Shown: one piece after another, positions 22,507 to 31,255 of the stretch
How positions within the stretch are numbered: position 1 is the first letter of the stretch
Layout: each line of letters begins with the position of its first letter
NCBI RefSeq assembly: GCF_000722545.1
Contig: NZ_JNVM01000021.1
Span: 74,174-138,173, forward strand
Origin: Paenibacillus tyrphae
Lineage (GTDB): Bacteria; Bacillota; Bacilli; Paenibacillales; NBRC-103111
Direction: 5' to 3'
Length of the DNA: 64,000 nt
The notes under the pieces: generated by a model
Told to the model about the DNA's origin: nothing
Databases searched by the model: none
What the model saw: the letters and a program-made list of their open reading frames with translations, nothing else
Made by a program: the position numbers and the translations under genes

Positions 22507-23232
22507 TTGAAAAAGAAAATTGTATCTGTTATTTTGTCCGCTGCTTTAGTTTGTTCCTTCTCTTCTTCTGTTTTTGCCCATGGTACAACGGCTTCTAGCA
22601 ATAGTACCATCAAATCTCCCAACATTGTAATTGGTTCTGGTGTTGAGGGGAACATAAACATAAGCCCATCTTATTTAGAACAACTGAAAAAAGACTTCCC
22701 GGATGCTAAACAGATTACAATTCAGAGAATTGATTCCAATCAGACTGATATTTCTTCTCGTTTAAATCAAAATCCCACCCCTGAAACAACACCAAATGCT
22801 GCTCTTATCGACTGGGGGACAAAAGACGTACTAGACTTATGGCAACTAATCAAAAATGATAGCAAAAGGGATCCATATATTCTTTACGCATCAGCAGCAA
22901 AGGGACAACAAATAAAAACTACACAAGCCATGGAAAAAACAACGCAAACCACTTATACGGCTGAAGTTTCAGGATCGATTAAAAGTATCGTCAATTTAAA
23001 AGGAACTGGCTCAGTTCAGGGTACTGTTAAATCTACGGTTACTAATGAAACTACTTTATCCGGACCTCCTGAAACAAGCAGCTCAAACAGTCGGCTTTTT
23101 TATATGCAAGCTGCCTATAATCTTTATTCATGGGGAGTCAAAACTTATGGTGTTCCAAGCGGCAATGAGATAAGTGGAGCATTAGGCGGAGTATACGTTC
23201 CTGTTTGGTTGTACTTTTCTGTTGACAACTAA
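22507..23232 (+). CDS. secreted protein of unknown function, 241 aa
   Basis: An N-terminal signal peptide ends near VFA-HG (about residue 24). The mature part has a Ser/Thr/Asn-rich start and a middle segment with ALIDWGTKDVLDLWQLI. A long stretch at about 155-195 (YTAEVSGSIKSIVNLKGTGS and on) alternates small polar and aliphatic residues, as in amphipathic beta-hairpins. The C-terminus is aromatic. TTG start with GAAGG 9 bases upstream. Clearly AT-rich. I cannot name a family; the alternating stretch recalls membrane-inserting hairpins of beta-pore proteins, which is speculation. The next gene may be its partner. Confidence 0.75.
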   Translation: MKKKIVSVILSAALVCSFSSSVFAHGTTASSNSTIKSPNIVIGSGVEGNINISPSYLEQLKKDFPDAKQITIQRIDSNQTDISSRLNQNPTPETTPNAALIDWGTKDVLDLWQLIKNDSKRDPYILYASAAKGQQIKTTQAMEKTTQTTYTAEVSGSIKSIVNLKGTGSVQGTVKSTVTNETTLSGPPETSSSNSRLFYMQAAYNLYSWGVKTYGVPSGNEISGALGGVYVPVWLYFSVDN

Positions 23233-23313
23233 TTGATATTTTTTACTCTTTTGTTGACAATTAACTATTCTTCCTTACATAATGCATTAAGAAAATAATT
23301 ACTGGGAGGAAGA

Positions 23314-23604
23314 ATGAGAAAAGAAAATTATGCAGTCCTGTTATCTTTGTTAAGTTTGATTATAAGTGGTTGGTTAGTGATTTCCGATCTTACCCATGAA
23401 AAGAAAAATGAAACTCCTCCAGTTCCAGCTTCAACTTTGCGTGGGGACTTCTCTTTGAATCAAGGTGGAGTCTATACATCAGTGACACAAAATGGTGAAT
23501 TATGGATTTATATTTCCAATCAAGATAAGTTCTATTTTATCTCTAAGCCAGATGCCAATGGAAAGTTTAATGTTACTTCAGATACTCTGTTAAAAAAACA
23601 GTAG
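23314..23604 (+). CDS. small membrane-anchored or secreted protein, 96 aa
   Basis: MRKENYAVLLSLLSLIISGW begins a signal-anchor helix (residues 6-25). A charged linker follows (HEKKNETPP), then a small beta-rich extracytoplasmic domain (GGVYTSVTQNGELWIYISNQ). GGGAGGA lies 3-9 bases before the ATG. It follows the secreted protein gene by 81 bases on the same strand and ends before a strong terminator, so the two probably form one unit. A membrane-bound partner or immunity role is possible but unproven. Confidence 0.65.
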   Translation: MRKENYAVLLSLLSLIISGWLVISDLTHEKKNETPPVPASTLRGDFSLNQGGVYTSVTQNGELWIYISNQDKFYFISKPDANGKFNVTSDTLLKKQ

Positions 23605-23677
23605 TATGCATTCTAGTTCATCCTAATTACCTCGATTTTGGCTTGAATGGTGATTTTGATTTCGTGAAATAATGCAA

Positions 23678-23722
23678 AAAAACGGCTCTTGTTCGCAAAT
23701 TTTCGCGGCAAGAGCCGTTTTT
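23678..23722 (+). terminator. terminator of the insert's plus-strand genes
   Basis: AAAAACGGCTCTTG and CAAGAGCCGTTTTT form a perfect 14-bp stem. The 150 bases beyond it, up to the glycosidase stub, hold no recognisable gene. Confidence 0.85.
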
Positions 23723-23878
23723 AATTTCCCCAGATTATACTGGTCTTGTGAGAGAGCAACTCGATCTAGATGAGCGTCATGCTAGTGTGTCGAACCCATC
23801 ATAAGCTCTATGGGGCAGGGCGATCACCTTTACTTTCGCTCTAGTCCGCACGTAGCTCTTCCATTATCCTTGGCGATA

Positions 23879-23995
23879 TCAAGCAGCACGGGAATCGGCG
23901 CAGCTTGTGCTCCCCTTCCGGATGTCGATCAGCTCCGGCGTGTACGACGACCCCCCGCCGATCACGACGACTTTCAGCCCTTTGGTTTCAGCCAC
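23879..23995 (-). pseudogene. N-terminal stub of the family-4 6-phospho-glucosidase
   Basis: The GTG start overlaps the stop of the kinase gene by 8 bases. The frame reads VAETKGLKVVVIGGGSSYTP followed by ELID, the unmistakable N-terminal NAD-binding start of GH4 glycosidases. Similarity ends after 24 codons (about 23924), and a stop comes 14 codons later. The C-terminal stub is at 21486-21725. About 1 kb of the gene has been lost and replaced. Confidence 0.8.
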
Positions 23996-24974
23996 CAGTA
24001 AGCACTCCCTTCAAATCGGATATGCGTCGAACTTGCTCCTGTACCGACTCGGAGATGGTCGTGCCGTCTTTCTCCATGGCCAGCCATATCGCCCCGACCA
24101 CCGGTTCGACATCCAGCACCTGAAGCCGGCAGCCCGGCGCCTCCGGCTGCACCGTATCTACGATAAACGGATGAACGAATTGCCCGTTTCCTCGTGTCAG
24201 CACACTGCCCGCAAGCACCAGATCGAACGTCTCCCTCTGCATCCCCAGACGCCGGATGACCGCCTGGGCAGCCAGCCCGAGCTCCGTTCCCTGCACGCGG
24301 AGGATGCGGGCCGCCACGCGGTCTCCCTGGGCGGCGGCTTCGAACAGCAGCGGCGTCAGTTCAAGCGGGACAGGCAGCGCATGATCCAGAAAATGATGGA
24401 ACATGTGTTCGACCGAAGGGTGACCGAGCTCCTTCGTGACCAAAGCGGTCAGCAGTGTCTCTTCCTCGCGGCCTTCCCATGCCCGGATGACTGCCCGGAA
24501 TGCTTCTGCCGCCAAGTCTCCGCCGCCGCCGAAATCGCCGTACGGATAACCGAAGCCGCCGCATTGGTACATCTCGCCCGAAGGGGAAACGCCGATGCAG
24601 TTCGTGCCGCTGCCACAAATCGCCACGACGCCGTATGGGTTCGACGTACCGGCGCGCAGGGCGATGACGGTGTCGCAGACGACGTCGGAGACCGGCAGCC
24701 CCAGCTCAGCAATCATCGGACGCAATATGCGGAAGTCGGCTTCGCGGTCGGCGCCTGCCAGCCCGAAGCAGGCCGCGGCAATATCCTGCTCGCGCAGGCC
24801 TGCTTGGCCGAGCGCTTGAGCGACGGCTTGGCGGATGCTCCGCGCGGCTGTATCGCGGTCAATCTGATGGTTGCCGGGGCCGCCCTTGCCGGCTGAAACC
24901 AGCCGGCCCGTTTCGTCGGTAATGACGGCATACGTTTTGCTGCCTCCGGCATCCATCCCCAAGTAGTATTTCAA
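23988..24974 (-). CDS. BadF/BadG-type sugar kinase (N-acetylglucosamine-kinase-like)
   Basis: 328 aa ASKHA-fold ATPase. Visible are the phosphate-1 motif GMDAGGSKTYAV at the N-terminus, CGSGTNCIG (about 119-127), GFGYPYGDFGGGGDL (about 138-152) and LVLAGSVL (about 255). The family phosphorylates hexosamines or related sugars in the cytoplasm. It lies after the LacI gene (28-base gap) and overlaps the start of the GH4 gene, so it belonged to the sugar operon; in several such operons kinase and GH4 enzyme act in succession. Confidence 0.85.
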   Translation of the reverse strand: MKYYLGMDAGGSKTYAVITDETGRLVSAGKGGPGNHQIDRDTAARSIRQAVAQALGQAGLREQDIAAACFGLAGADREADFRILRPMIAELGLPVSDVVCDTVIALRAGTSNPYGVVAICGSGTNCIGVSPSGEMYQCGGFGYPYGDFGGGGDLAAEAFRAVIRAWEGREEETLLTALVTKELGHPSVEHMFHHFLDHALPVPLELTPLLFEAAAQGDRVAARILRVQGTELGLAAQAVIRRLGMQRETFDLVLAGSVLTRGNGQFVHPFIVDTVQPEAPGCRLQVLDVEPVVGAIWLAMEKDGTTISESVQEQVRRISDLKGVLTGG

Positions 24975-25002
24975 TGTACTCCACTCCCGTCCTTAGAACC
25001 AG

Positions 25003-26013
25003 CTACGGTGCGGGGGAATATGGCAACGTGGATTCTCTCACGATCAATTCCGGCTTCAAGCAGACCGAAGTATTCCGTTTCATGGAGCCGTCGATCAGCT
25101 TGAGCAGCAGGCGGACGGCCTGCTGCCCCATCTGCTCCATCGGCTGTCTGACGGTCGTCAGACGCGGATGAATATCGGCGGCGAACACTTGGTCGTCATA
25201 CCCGACGATGGAAATATCGCGCGGAATGCGGTATCCCTCGTCCCGGAACGCATCCATGACGCCGAGCGCAAGGCCGTCTTCCCCGGCGAAGACGGCCGTC
25301 GGCACGTTCCCGCTGCGCAGCCATTCCTTGGCGACGTCGAAGCCGCTGCGGATATTGAATTCGGTGCAGGCCACGGCCAGCGGCGTCAATCCCGCTTCGG
25401 CCATGGCCGCTTCGAATCCGCGTCTGCGCTCTCGGGCGCTGAGAAACAGCTCCGGTCCGCTCACGTGCGCGATGCGCGTATGTCCCAGGCCGATCAAATG
25501 CTTGGTCGCCTCGTAGCCGCCCGTATAGTTGTCCACATTCACCGTAGTGGCATTTGTTTTTTCAATCTGATTATCGATAATGACAAACGGGATCTTCTTC
25601 CGTTTGAGCTCTAGCACATACTGCTCTTCTTCCATGGGCGACAGCACGATGATGCCGTCGACCCGGTCTTCCTGAAACAAAAAGTTGGTCGGCTTCAAAC
25701 CGCCGTCCGGAGAGGAGCACACGTTCAGCGCCAAAAAATAGCCGTTCTCCTCCAACGCTTCGTTCACGGCATGCACGATGCCGTCGAACACCGAATCCTG
25801 CAGGGTGATCAGCGTCAGGCCGATCAGTCCCGTCGACCCCCGCGCCAGATTGCGGGCGGCGGCATTGGGGCGGTAATCCAGCTCCTGAATGGCCTGCAGC
25901 ACCTTCTGACGGTTGCTCTCCCGGACGGTGGGCGAATTGTTAAGCACCTTCGACACGGTCACGAGCGACAGTCCCGATTTTTTTACGACGTCCCATATGC
26001 TTACTTTTTTCAT
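25003..26013 (-). CDS. LacI-family transcriptional regulator
   Basis: 336 aa with an N-terminal LacI helix-turn-helix (SIWDVVKKSGLSLVTVSKVL, residues 4-23, hinge helix ARNLARGSTG) and a periplasmic-binding-like sugar-sensing domain. GGGAGT lies 11 bases upstream of the ATG at 26013; an in-frame ATG at 26067 is less likely because it would precede the conserved MKKVSIWDV start. It sits inside the operon it probably controls. The LacI-type palindromes at 29352 and 29536 are the likely operators. Confidence 0.9.
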   Translation of the reverse strand: MKKVSIWDVVKKSGLSLVTVSKVLNNSPTVRESNRQKVLQAIQELDYRPNAAARNLARGSTGLIGLTLITLQDSVFDGIVHAVNEALEENGYFLALNVCSSPDGGLKPTNFLFQEDRVDGIIVLSPMEEEQYVLELKRKKIPFVIIDNQIEKTNATTVNVDNYTGGYEATKHLIGLGHTRIAHVSGPELFLSARERRRGFEAAMAEAGLTPLAVACTEFNIRSGFDVAKEWLRSGNVPTAVFAGEDGLALGVMDAFRDEGYRIPRDISIVGYDDQVFAADIHPRLTTVRQPMEQMGQQAVRLLLKLIDGSMKRNTSVCLKPELIVRESTLPYSPAP

Positions 26014-26147
26014 AATCAGATCAAACTCCCGGATCGGTATTCGTTCGTATAAGCAATAGTATACCATAGCTCCGTCCGGCCCCTCCGTAAGGAGAGGCGG
26101 GGGTGCACAGGGAGTCGTGGCGCGGCAGGGTCAGAAGGCTTGCGCGC

Positions 26148-27518
26148 TTATTTTTTGGCTTTGCCGGCGTTTTTCTCCTTCAGCAGGTCGTTCACCTTTT
26201 TCTCCAGCTGCGGGCTGACTTCGGCTACGGTTTTTTGCCCGTTGTCCACGAGGTCCAGCTCGTTCTTGACGATGTTCAAAATCTCGGAGTAGTGGGTGAT
26301 CAGATGATTATACGATTCGACGCCGTATTTCAGGCCGCCCTCGACGACGTTCTTCATGTCTTTGGCGTCGATCGCTGGCGCGTAGAGACTGAAATACTTT
26401 TCCGCCGCCTGCTGGTTGGCCGGAGGCGTGCCGCCGCTCAGCTCGATCGACTTTTCCTGGATATCCTTGCCGAGTTGGAATTTGATCCATTCGTACGCTT
26501 CCTTCGGATGCTTGGAATCCTTCAGGATAAGGAGCGGGTCGACGTACAGCACGTTGCGGTTCTTGTCGCTGCCGCTGTACGGGACGGCGGCCACGCCGAC
26601 CTTGAAGCTGTACTCTTTGACCGAGGCGAGAATCCAGGCGCCGGCGACGGACATCCCTACGCGCCCGGTGGCGAACGGATCGCCGCCCTGCCCGGCGACG
26701 GCCTTGGTGAATTCCGGTGACGGCATCACCTTGTCCTTCAGGATCAGGTCGGACAAGCGCTGGTTGATTTTGACGACCTCTGGCGAATTGAAGTGGAAGG
26801 ACGTTGCATGGCCGCCGTTCGTCCACGTGTCGTCGGAGTACACCTTCGCTCCGAAATACACCGGACGCATATCCTTCTCGCCCCAGACCCAGTCCAAGCC
26901 GAACTCCACTTTTTCGAAATCGTTGCTCGGCTTGCTCAGCTTTTTGGCGGTTTCGACCATTTTGTCGAACGTCCAGGACTTGTCTTCGTAGTTCGACGGT
27001 GGGTACGGAACACCCGCTTTGTCAAACATGTCCTTGTTGTAGAGGAGCATCGTCACATAGCTGTAAACCGGGATGCCGTAGTTTTTGCCGTCGATTTTGT
27101 AGATGTCCATCAGGTTGTCGGGAATGCCGTAATCGGACGCTTTGAAGTTGTCCTCTTTCATCAGGTCGGTCAGGTCGCGCAGCAAGCCCTTGTCATAATA
27201 TTCGATGAAGCCGCCCTCGCCCCAATGCGAGGTGACGTCGGGAGCCGTACCGGCGGCGATCATCGCCTGCAGCTTCGAGTCGAACTCCTCGTAAGGCGTC
27301 TTCATGATCTTGACCTTGATGTTCGGGTGCTTCGCTTCGAATTCCGGAACGAGCTTCTCGACAAAGGTTTTATCCGGAACGTCGGGAACGAACTGCGTGA
27401 TCGTGACCGTGGAGTCCCCCTTGGACCCGCCGTCTTTCGTGTCGCTTGAGCAAGCCGGCAGCAGTACTGCGCCTGTCAGCAGAATCGCGCCGAGACAAGC
27501 CGTCTTGTTTCTTTTCAT
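26148..27518 (-). CDS. ABC sugar transporter, solute-binding lipoprotein
   Basis: 456 aa family-1 extracellular solute-binding protein. The signal peptide ends in a lipobox LLPAC (Cys23), so it is a membrane lipoprotein. Motifs such as FVEKLVPEFEAKHPNIKVKI and GRVGMSVAGAWILAS are typical of oligosaccharide-binding proteins. It follows the two permease genes by 42 bases. No ATPase gene is in the operon; in Bacillales a shared MsmX-type ATPase usually serves such importers. The sugar is not known; the nearby kinase and GH4 gene suggest a disaccharide or glycoside. Confidence 0.92.
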   Translation of the reverse strand: MKRNKTACLGAILLTGAVLLPACSSDTKDGGSKGDSTVTITQFVPDVPDKTFVEKLVPEFEAKHPNIKVKIMKTPYEEFDSKLQAMIAAGTAPDVTSHWGEGGFIEYYDKGLLRDLTDLMKEDNFKASDYGIPDNLMDIYKIDGKNYGIPVYSYVTMLLYNKDMFDKAGVPYPPSNYEDKSWTFDKMVETAKKLSKPSNDFEKVEFGLDWVWGEKDMRPVYFGAKVYSDDTWTNGGHATSFHFNSPEVVKINQRLSDLILKDKVMPSPEFTKAVAGQGGDPFATGRVGMSVAGAWILASVKEYSFKVGVAAVPYSGSDKNRNVLYVDPLLILKDSKHPKEAYEWIKFQLGKDIQEKSIELSGGTPPANQQAAEKYFSLYAPAIDAKDMKNVVEGGLKYGVESYNHLITHYSEILNIVKNELDLVDNGQKTVAEVSPQLEKKVNDLLKEKNAGKAKK

Positions 27519-27560
27519 CTTTCCTCACTCCTTCATTTGGTGACTCCGCAGACGGGTTAT

Positions 27561-28442
27561 TCATTTCACTCCAGTCAGCACGATGCTTTCTACGAAATAT
27601 TTTTGTGCGACGGAGAATAAAACCAGGATCGGAACGAGAGCCAGCACGGCGGACAGCATGACAAGGTTCCACGGCACCAGCCGGGTGGCAGACGAATACA
27701 TCGCGGTCATGCCGATCGTCAGGGTGAAATGCTCGGACGAGTTCAGGTATAGCACCTGCCCGAGCAGATCGTTCCAGCCGTACATGAAGGCGAAGATCGC
27801 CACGGTCGCCAGCACGGGACCGGAGAGCGGCAGCGCGATGTTCCACCACTGGCGCCACTCGGAGCAGCCGTCGATTTTGGCCGCGTCGTACAGCTCGCCC
27901 GACAGCGAAGCGAAGAACTGCCGGATGAGGAAGATGTTATAGGCCGAGCCGAAAAAAGCGGGGACGGTAATCGGCAGAATCGAGTCCATCCACCCGAGAT
28001 TTTTGAACAAAATGAACTGCGGAATCATCAGGGCCGGATACGGAATCATCATCGTGCTGAGCAGAAACAGGAACAGTACGTTTTTCCCCCGGGCGTTATA
28101 ACGCGCGAACCCGAACGCGACAAGGGACGACGAAAGCACGGTCCCGATGACGCTGAAGAAGGCGATCAACAGGCTATTCTTGTACCACAGGCCGTACTGG
28201 TATTGGGTGAACAGGTTCTTGAAATTGCCCCAGGCAAACTGCTCCGGGATGAGTCTGGGCGGGAATTTGAGCACCTCCGCCTGCGATTTGAACGCGGTCG
28301 AGAACATGTTGAGCGTCGGGAAAATCATGATGACCGCGATGACGATCAGCAGCAGAAAGACGAGCCACTCGAACGGGGTTGTTTTGCGCCTGCCGCCCGT
28401 TTGCCGAATCGAACGCTTCTGCGTTACGGTTGCCGTACTCAT
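27561..28442 (-). CDS. ABC sugar transporter, permease (MalG/AraQ type)
   Basis: 293 aa with six transmembrane helices. The EAA loop reads AAKIDGCSEWRQWWNIALPL (about 195-214), the contact site for the ATPase. The first gene's stop overlaps this start by 4 bases (28439-28442), showing translational coupling with the partner permease. Confidence 0.92.
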   Translation of the reverse strand: MSTATVTQKRSIRQTGGRRKTTPFEWLVFLLLIVIAVIMIFPTLNMFSTAFKSQAEVLKFPPRLIPEQFAWGNFKNLFTQYQYGLWYKNSLLIAFFSVIGTVLSSSLVAFGFARYNARGKNVLFLFLLSTMMIPYPALMIPQFILFKNLGWMDSILPITVPAFFGSAYNIFLIRQFFASLSGELYDAAKIDGCSEWRQWWNIALPLSGPVLATVAIFAFMYGWNDLLGQVLYLNSSEHFTLTIGMTAMYSSATRLVPWNLVMLSAVLALVPILVLFSVAQKYFVESIVLTGVK

Positions 28443-29338
28443 ACGCCGCCGCCTCCTTCATAATGAACAAGCTTCCGCGATACCCTCATGATGAGGAACG
28501 TCATGAGCATGATCACGATGAGCAGCAGCCAGGCCATGGCCGAAGCGTAGCCCATCTTGAAAAATTTGAAGCCGTTCTGCCATAGGTAGTACACATAAAA
28601 CTGGGTGGCGTAGTGCGGCCCGCCCTTGGTCATGACGAACGCCTGCGTAAACACCTGAAACGAATCGATAATGCCCATGATGAGCTGGAACAGCACGACA
28701 GGCGAAATCATCGGCAGCGTGATGCGCCAGAGAGACTGCCACCTTGTGACGCCGTCGATCTTGGCGGCCTCGTACAGAATCGGAGGCACGCCCTGCAGAC
28801 CGGCGAGGAAGATGACCATGCCGGCCCCGGCGCTCCACATCGTCATGATGACCATGGAGGCCAGTGCCCAGTTGCTGTCTTCGAGCCACTTGGGGCCGTC
28901 GATGCCGAGCAGCCCGAGCGCCCAGTTGAACATGCCGATCTTGGAGTTGAACACCCATAGCCAGACGAGCGACATGGCCACGCCTGAGATCATGCTGGGA
29001 AAATAAATCGCCGTCCGGAAAAACCGCTTGAACGGGATTTTCTGATTGACCAGCAGCGCCAGAAACAGCGACAGCAGAAGCTGCAGCGGTACGCTGAATA
29101 TCGTGAACAGCACCGTCGTTTTCACCCCGCGCCAGAACAGATCGTCCTGAACCATCTTGGTGTAGTTCTGCAGGCCGATCCACTTCGGCGGGCTGGTGAT
29201 GTTGTATTCCGTGAAGCTGATGTAGAGCGAATACAGAATCGGGTACAGTGTGAATATCGCCGCTCCGATCAGCCACGGGGAAATGAACAGGTAAAAATAT
29301 TTGGTCTCCCGTCTGCGCGCCCCCTGCCGCATGGGCAA
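28439..29338 (-). CDS. ABC sugar transporter, permease (MalF/AraP type)
   Basis: 299 aa with six transmembrane helices and the EAA loop AAKIDGVTRWQSLWRITLPM (about 195-214). First gene of the sugar operon. GGAGG lies 7 bases before the ATG, and a LacI-type palindrome (29352-29365) lies just upstream of that. Forms a heterodimer with the MalG-type permease. Confidence 0.92.
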   Translation of the reverse strand: MPMRQGARRRETKYFYLFISPWLIGAAIFTLYPILYSLYISFTEYNITSPPKWIGLQNYTKMVQDDLFWRGVKTTVLFTIFSVPLQLLLSLFLALLVNQKIPFKRFFRTAIYFPSMISGVAMSLVWLWVFNSKIGMFNWALGLLGIDGPKWLEDSNWALASMVIMTMWSAGAGMVIFLAGLQGVPPILYEAAKIDGVTRWQSLWRITLPMISPVVLFQLIMGIIDSFQVFTQAFVMTKGGPHYATQFYVYYLWQNGFKFFKMGYASAMAWLLLIVIMLMTFLIMRVSRKLVHYEGGGGV

Positions 29339-29351
29339 TCCCTCCTTAAAG

Positions 29352-29365
29352 TATAAACGTTTATA
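29352..29365. promoter_or_regulatory. LacI-type operator 1 of the sugar operon
   Basis: Perfect 14-bp palindrome TATAAACGTTTATA with the central CG typical of LacI-family sites, 14 bases upstream of the first permease start codon. The following TTTTT is shared with operator 2. Confidence 0.75.
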
Positions 29366-29535
29366 TTTTTGTCGAATTAAGGCACGCCCCCTGCCGGCCG
29401 GTGCAAAGCCGCTCGTCCGGTTCCACGCAACATAAAATTGATTTTTTCTTAATGATTTTCTGAAAAGTTTTGCCGGTTAAACTAGGATGTTGTTGAAACG
29501 AGGGGGAATTGCGGATTGCATCGAAGCTTTAAAAT

Positions 29536-29549
29536 TATAAACGTTTATA
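29536..29549. promoter_or_regulatory. LacI-type operator 2 of the sugar operon
   Basis: An identical TATAAACGTTTATA palindrome 184 bases from operator 1, an arrangement that allows DNA looping. The 376-base gap 29366-29741 contains no gene; it must hold the operon promoter (minus strand) and the promoter of the DUF2252 gene (plus strand), neither of which I can place firmly. Confidence 0.75.
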
Positions 29550-29741
29550 TTTTTATACGCCAATAGTAACCGTTTTCAAGGATGGCGTCAATCCCTAATT
29601 TTCCAGTACGTCCCCGGCAACTTGCGGATAAGGCGTCCGAAGCCGGGAGAGCCGGTCCGTACTTGAATTGACACGCTGTCGGCGCGTAAGCTACCATGAG
29701 AAAAATAGTTTGCTTATCGCCGCAAAAGGGGGAAACCGCGT

Positions 29742-31085
29742 ATGAATTCGGAGCTGCTAACGGAACGTGTCCGGCTCACGCAGAAAAGGCTGCGCAAGGA
29801 GCTGCTGAGCCGCGTGCTGGACGAGTTCGACGGACAGATTATGGCGCTGCCCGAGGCCAAACGGGGGCAGAAATACGCCAAGATGGCGGGAAGCCCGTTT
29901 TCGTTCTTCCGGGGGAGCGCGTACTTGTTTTATTTTGACGCCAGCCGGGAGTGGTTTCCGTACCACAGCTCGCCGGAGCGGCCGACGTGGATTCAAGGGG
30001 ATCTGCATTTCGAGAATTTCGGGGCGTTCCGCAGCGAAGAGGGGCGGATCGTGTACGATGTGAACGATTTTGACGAGGGGTATCTGGGCTCCTATCTGTA
30101 CGATCTGCTGCGGATGTCGGTCAGCGTAGCGCTCGTGTGCCGGACGAAGGACATTGGTGCCGACGGGCAAAAGGAAGCGATCACCGCTTATCTGGACGCG
30201 TATGTGAACCAGATCCGGCGCTTTGCCCGGCGGAAGGACGATCCGCGGACGCTCGTCTTCAATAAGGAACGTACGGCAGGGCCGATCCGGAAGCTGCTGA
30301 AAAAGACGGAAAAGCGGATCGCGTCGCAGTTTCTGGAAGGCGTGACGACGCTGACGAGGACGACAAGGCGGTTTGCCAAATCGGAGGAGATCGTTCCCCC
30401 GACGACGCAGGAGCGCCGCATGCTGGAGGAGAGCTGGCCGCAGTATCTGCAATCGTTGGAGTGGAAGACGAAGCGTTCCGACGGCTATTACGCCATCAAG
30501 GACGTGGCGGTGAAGCACGGCTCGGGCACGGCCTCCATCGGGCTGGACCGCTTCTATGTGCTCATCGAGGGCGAAGGCGGCGAGCAGGCGCTGGACGATA
30601 TCGTGATCGAGGTCAAGGAAGTGCGCGCGCCGGTCCCGGCTTATTTTATGCCGTATAACGAGGCGTTCTGGAATTATTTCGGCCACCAGGGCAAGCGGGT
30701 TATCGTGACGCAGCAGGCGATGCACCACGAGGCGGACCCGTTTCTCGGCTTCTTGACGATGGATGAGCGGCATTTTTACGTCAGGGAGCGCTCGCCCTAC
30801 AAGAAGCGGCTGAAGGCGGATAAGCTGACGGAGAAGGAAGACCTGCTGTCCGTGCTGGACTGCATGGGCCGGATTACGGCGAAGCTTCATGCGCGGGCGG
30901 ATGCGGACATGAAGCACGGGCTGATGGCGTACCACAGCGAGGAGGAGATTCAGCGCGCGATCGGGCCGGACACGGACGCGTTCTGCGACTATATCGCGCA
31001 TTGGGCGATCGCCTACGCACATCAGGTCGAGGAGGACTATGCGCTGTTCGTAGAATGGCTGGGCGAGCGGAAGGAGCGGGCGTAG
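29742..31085 (+). CDS. DUF2252 family protein
   Basis: 447 aa cytoplasmic protein of the DUF2252 family, which has a kinase-like (phosphotransferase) fold. Recognisable segments are FSFFRGSAYLFYFD, IQGDLHFENFG (about 86-96, resembling the HGD-type catalytic loop) and VYDVNDFDEGYLG (resembling the DFD metal site). These suggest an aminoglycoside-phosphotransferase-like core, but no substrate is known. AAGGGGG lies 9 bases before the ATG. Monocistronic. Confidence 0.88.
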   Translation: MNSELLTERVRLTQKRLRKELLSRVLDEFDGQIMALPEAKRGQKYAKMAGSPFSFFRGSAYLFYFDASREWFPYHSSPERPTWIQGDLHFENFGAFRSEEGRIVYDVNDFDEGYLGSYLYDLLRMSVSVALVCRTKDIGADGQKEAITAYLDAYVNQIRRFARRKDDPRTLVFNKERTAGPIRKLLKKTEKRIASQFLEGVTTLTRTTRRFAKSEEIVPPTTQERRMLEESWPQYLQSLEWKTKRSDGYYAIKDVAVKHGSGTASIGLDRFYVLIEGEGGEQALDDIVIEVKEVRAPVPAYFMPYNEAFWNYFGHQGKRVIVTQQAMHHEADPFLGFLTMDERHFYVRERSPYKKRLKADKLTEKEDLLSVLDCMGRITAKLHARADADMKHGLMAYHSEEEIQRAIGPDTDAFCDYIAHWAIAYAHQVEEDYALFVEWLGERKERA

Positions 31086-31255
31086 CCCGGTTGGCGTTCG
31101 TGAACGGCGATGCGCATCATCATCTTGCGAAAAAAGAGCTGTTCCCTCACAGCCGTGAACGGTTGCGGACGGGAGCAGCTCCTTTTGGTATGGTATGCGA
31201 AAACGGTGGTGTGCCATGCGGCAAAAACTTTCTTATCCGCCCGGCCCGCGCAGGC

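Noticed and set aside
21716..23782. 8-bp direct repeat CGTCATGC at 21716-21723 and 23775-23782, near the two ends of the cassette, as a target duplication
   Set aside because: A match of 8 bases is likely by chance when comparing windows of about 100 bases, the right copy lies about 140 bases inside the apparent junction, and no terminal repeats adjoin it.
29757..31217. Long minus-strand frame (486 aa) opposite the DUF2252 gene
   Set aside because: Arg/His/Leu-rich shadow of the real gene, with no family similarity.
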